5,807 bases of DNA from JBPYCR01 sp051846915 (GTDB lineage: Bacteria > Bacillota > Bacilli > Bacillales > Amphibacillaceae): the NCBI RefSeq assembly GCF_051846915.1, contig NZ_JBPYCR010000063.1:1-5807 (forward strand), read 5' to 3'. The notes under the pieces were generated by a model that was not told the origin of the DNA, did not search any database, and was given only the letters and a program-made list of their open reading frames with translations. This document shows, one piece after another, positions 5,801-5,807 of this stretch. Every line of letters starts with the position of its first letter. Position 1 is the first letter of the stretch. The translations under genes were made by a program, and so were the position numbers.

Positions 5801-5807
5801 AAATCAC

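Larger units (their letters stand above)
5681..5807 (+). mobile_element. Possible left end of an insertion sequence (ISL3-like), partial
   Basis: From 5681 the sequence starts GGCTCTACAATAAATAGTGT. A GGCTCT-type terminus resembles, from memory, the terminal repeats of ISL3-family elements. It is followed by a strong hairpin that would shield an internal gene from outside transcription, then a promoter-like site and a strong ribosome binding site at the window edge. The transposase, right end and target duplication are not visible, so this is only a suggestion. Confidence 0.28.

Overview
The window is a compact iron-siderophore acquisition locus from a low-GC Gram-positive bacterium, most likely a Bacillaceae member. 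The evidence for this is AT-rich intergenic DNA, strong GGAGG-type ribosome binding sites, a lipoprotein-type binding protein, Bacillus-like Fur boxes, and an ATPase that closely resembles Bacillus subtilis YusV. The acidic linker and many Asp/Glu residues of the binding protein would suit a halotolerant genus such as Virgibacillus, Oceanobacillus or Lentibacillus, but that placement is inference.

Layout. Positions 1-350 are non-coding. The left edge carries what looks like the 5' region of a leftward gene lying outside the window (Shine-Dalgarno on the minus strand, a TATAAT box and a tandem AGTACT repeat). A rightward intrinsic terminator follows at 168-195, then a sigma-A type promoter overlapped by a Fur box at 271-299. 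This promoter heads a three-gene unit on the + strand: a siderophore-binding lipoprotein (351-1367), a double-length FecCD permease of 658 residues (1367-3343, sharing one base with the gene before it), and, after 69 bases, a YumC/YcgT/IruO-type FAD/NADPH reductase (3413-4483). A 262-base spacer then holds a second Fur box, a second promoter and a run of perfect palindromes. It precedes the ATPase gene (4746-5573), whose true start is 18 bases inside the longest open frame. The tail (5574-5807) has a long imperfect hairpin, a strong intrinsic terminator and a strong ribosome binding site placed so that a further rightward gene should begin at or just after the right edge. That gene may belong to an insertion sequence.

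How the genes work together. The lipoprotein captures a ferric siderophore outside the membrane, the fused permease forms the whole transmembrane channel, and the separately transcribed ATPase drives import. The reductase is a plausible source of electrons for releasing Fe2+ from the imported complex. Both transcription units should be induced on iron starvation through Fur. The ATPase having its own Fur-type promoter fits the known role of YusV as an ATPase shared by several siderophore importers.

I found no convincing new system. The least explained signals are the stacked palindromes in the ATPase leader (4639-4709), the cysteine-rich C-terminus of the ATPase, and the structured stretch between the ATPase stop codon and the right-hand terminator. 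No tRNA, rRNA or CRISPR array was seen.
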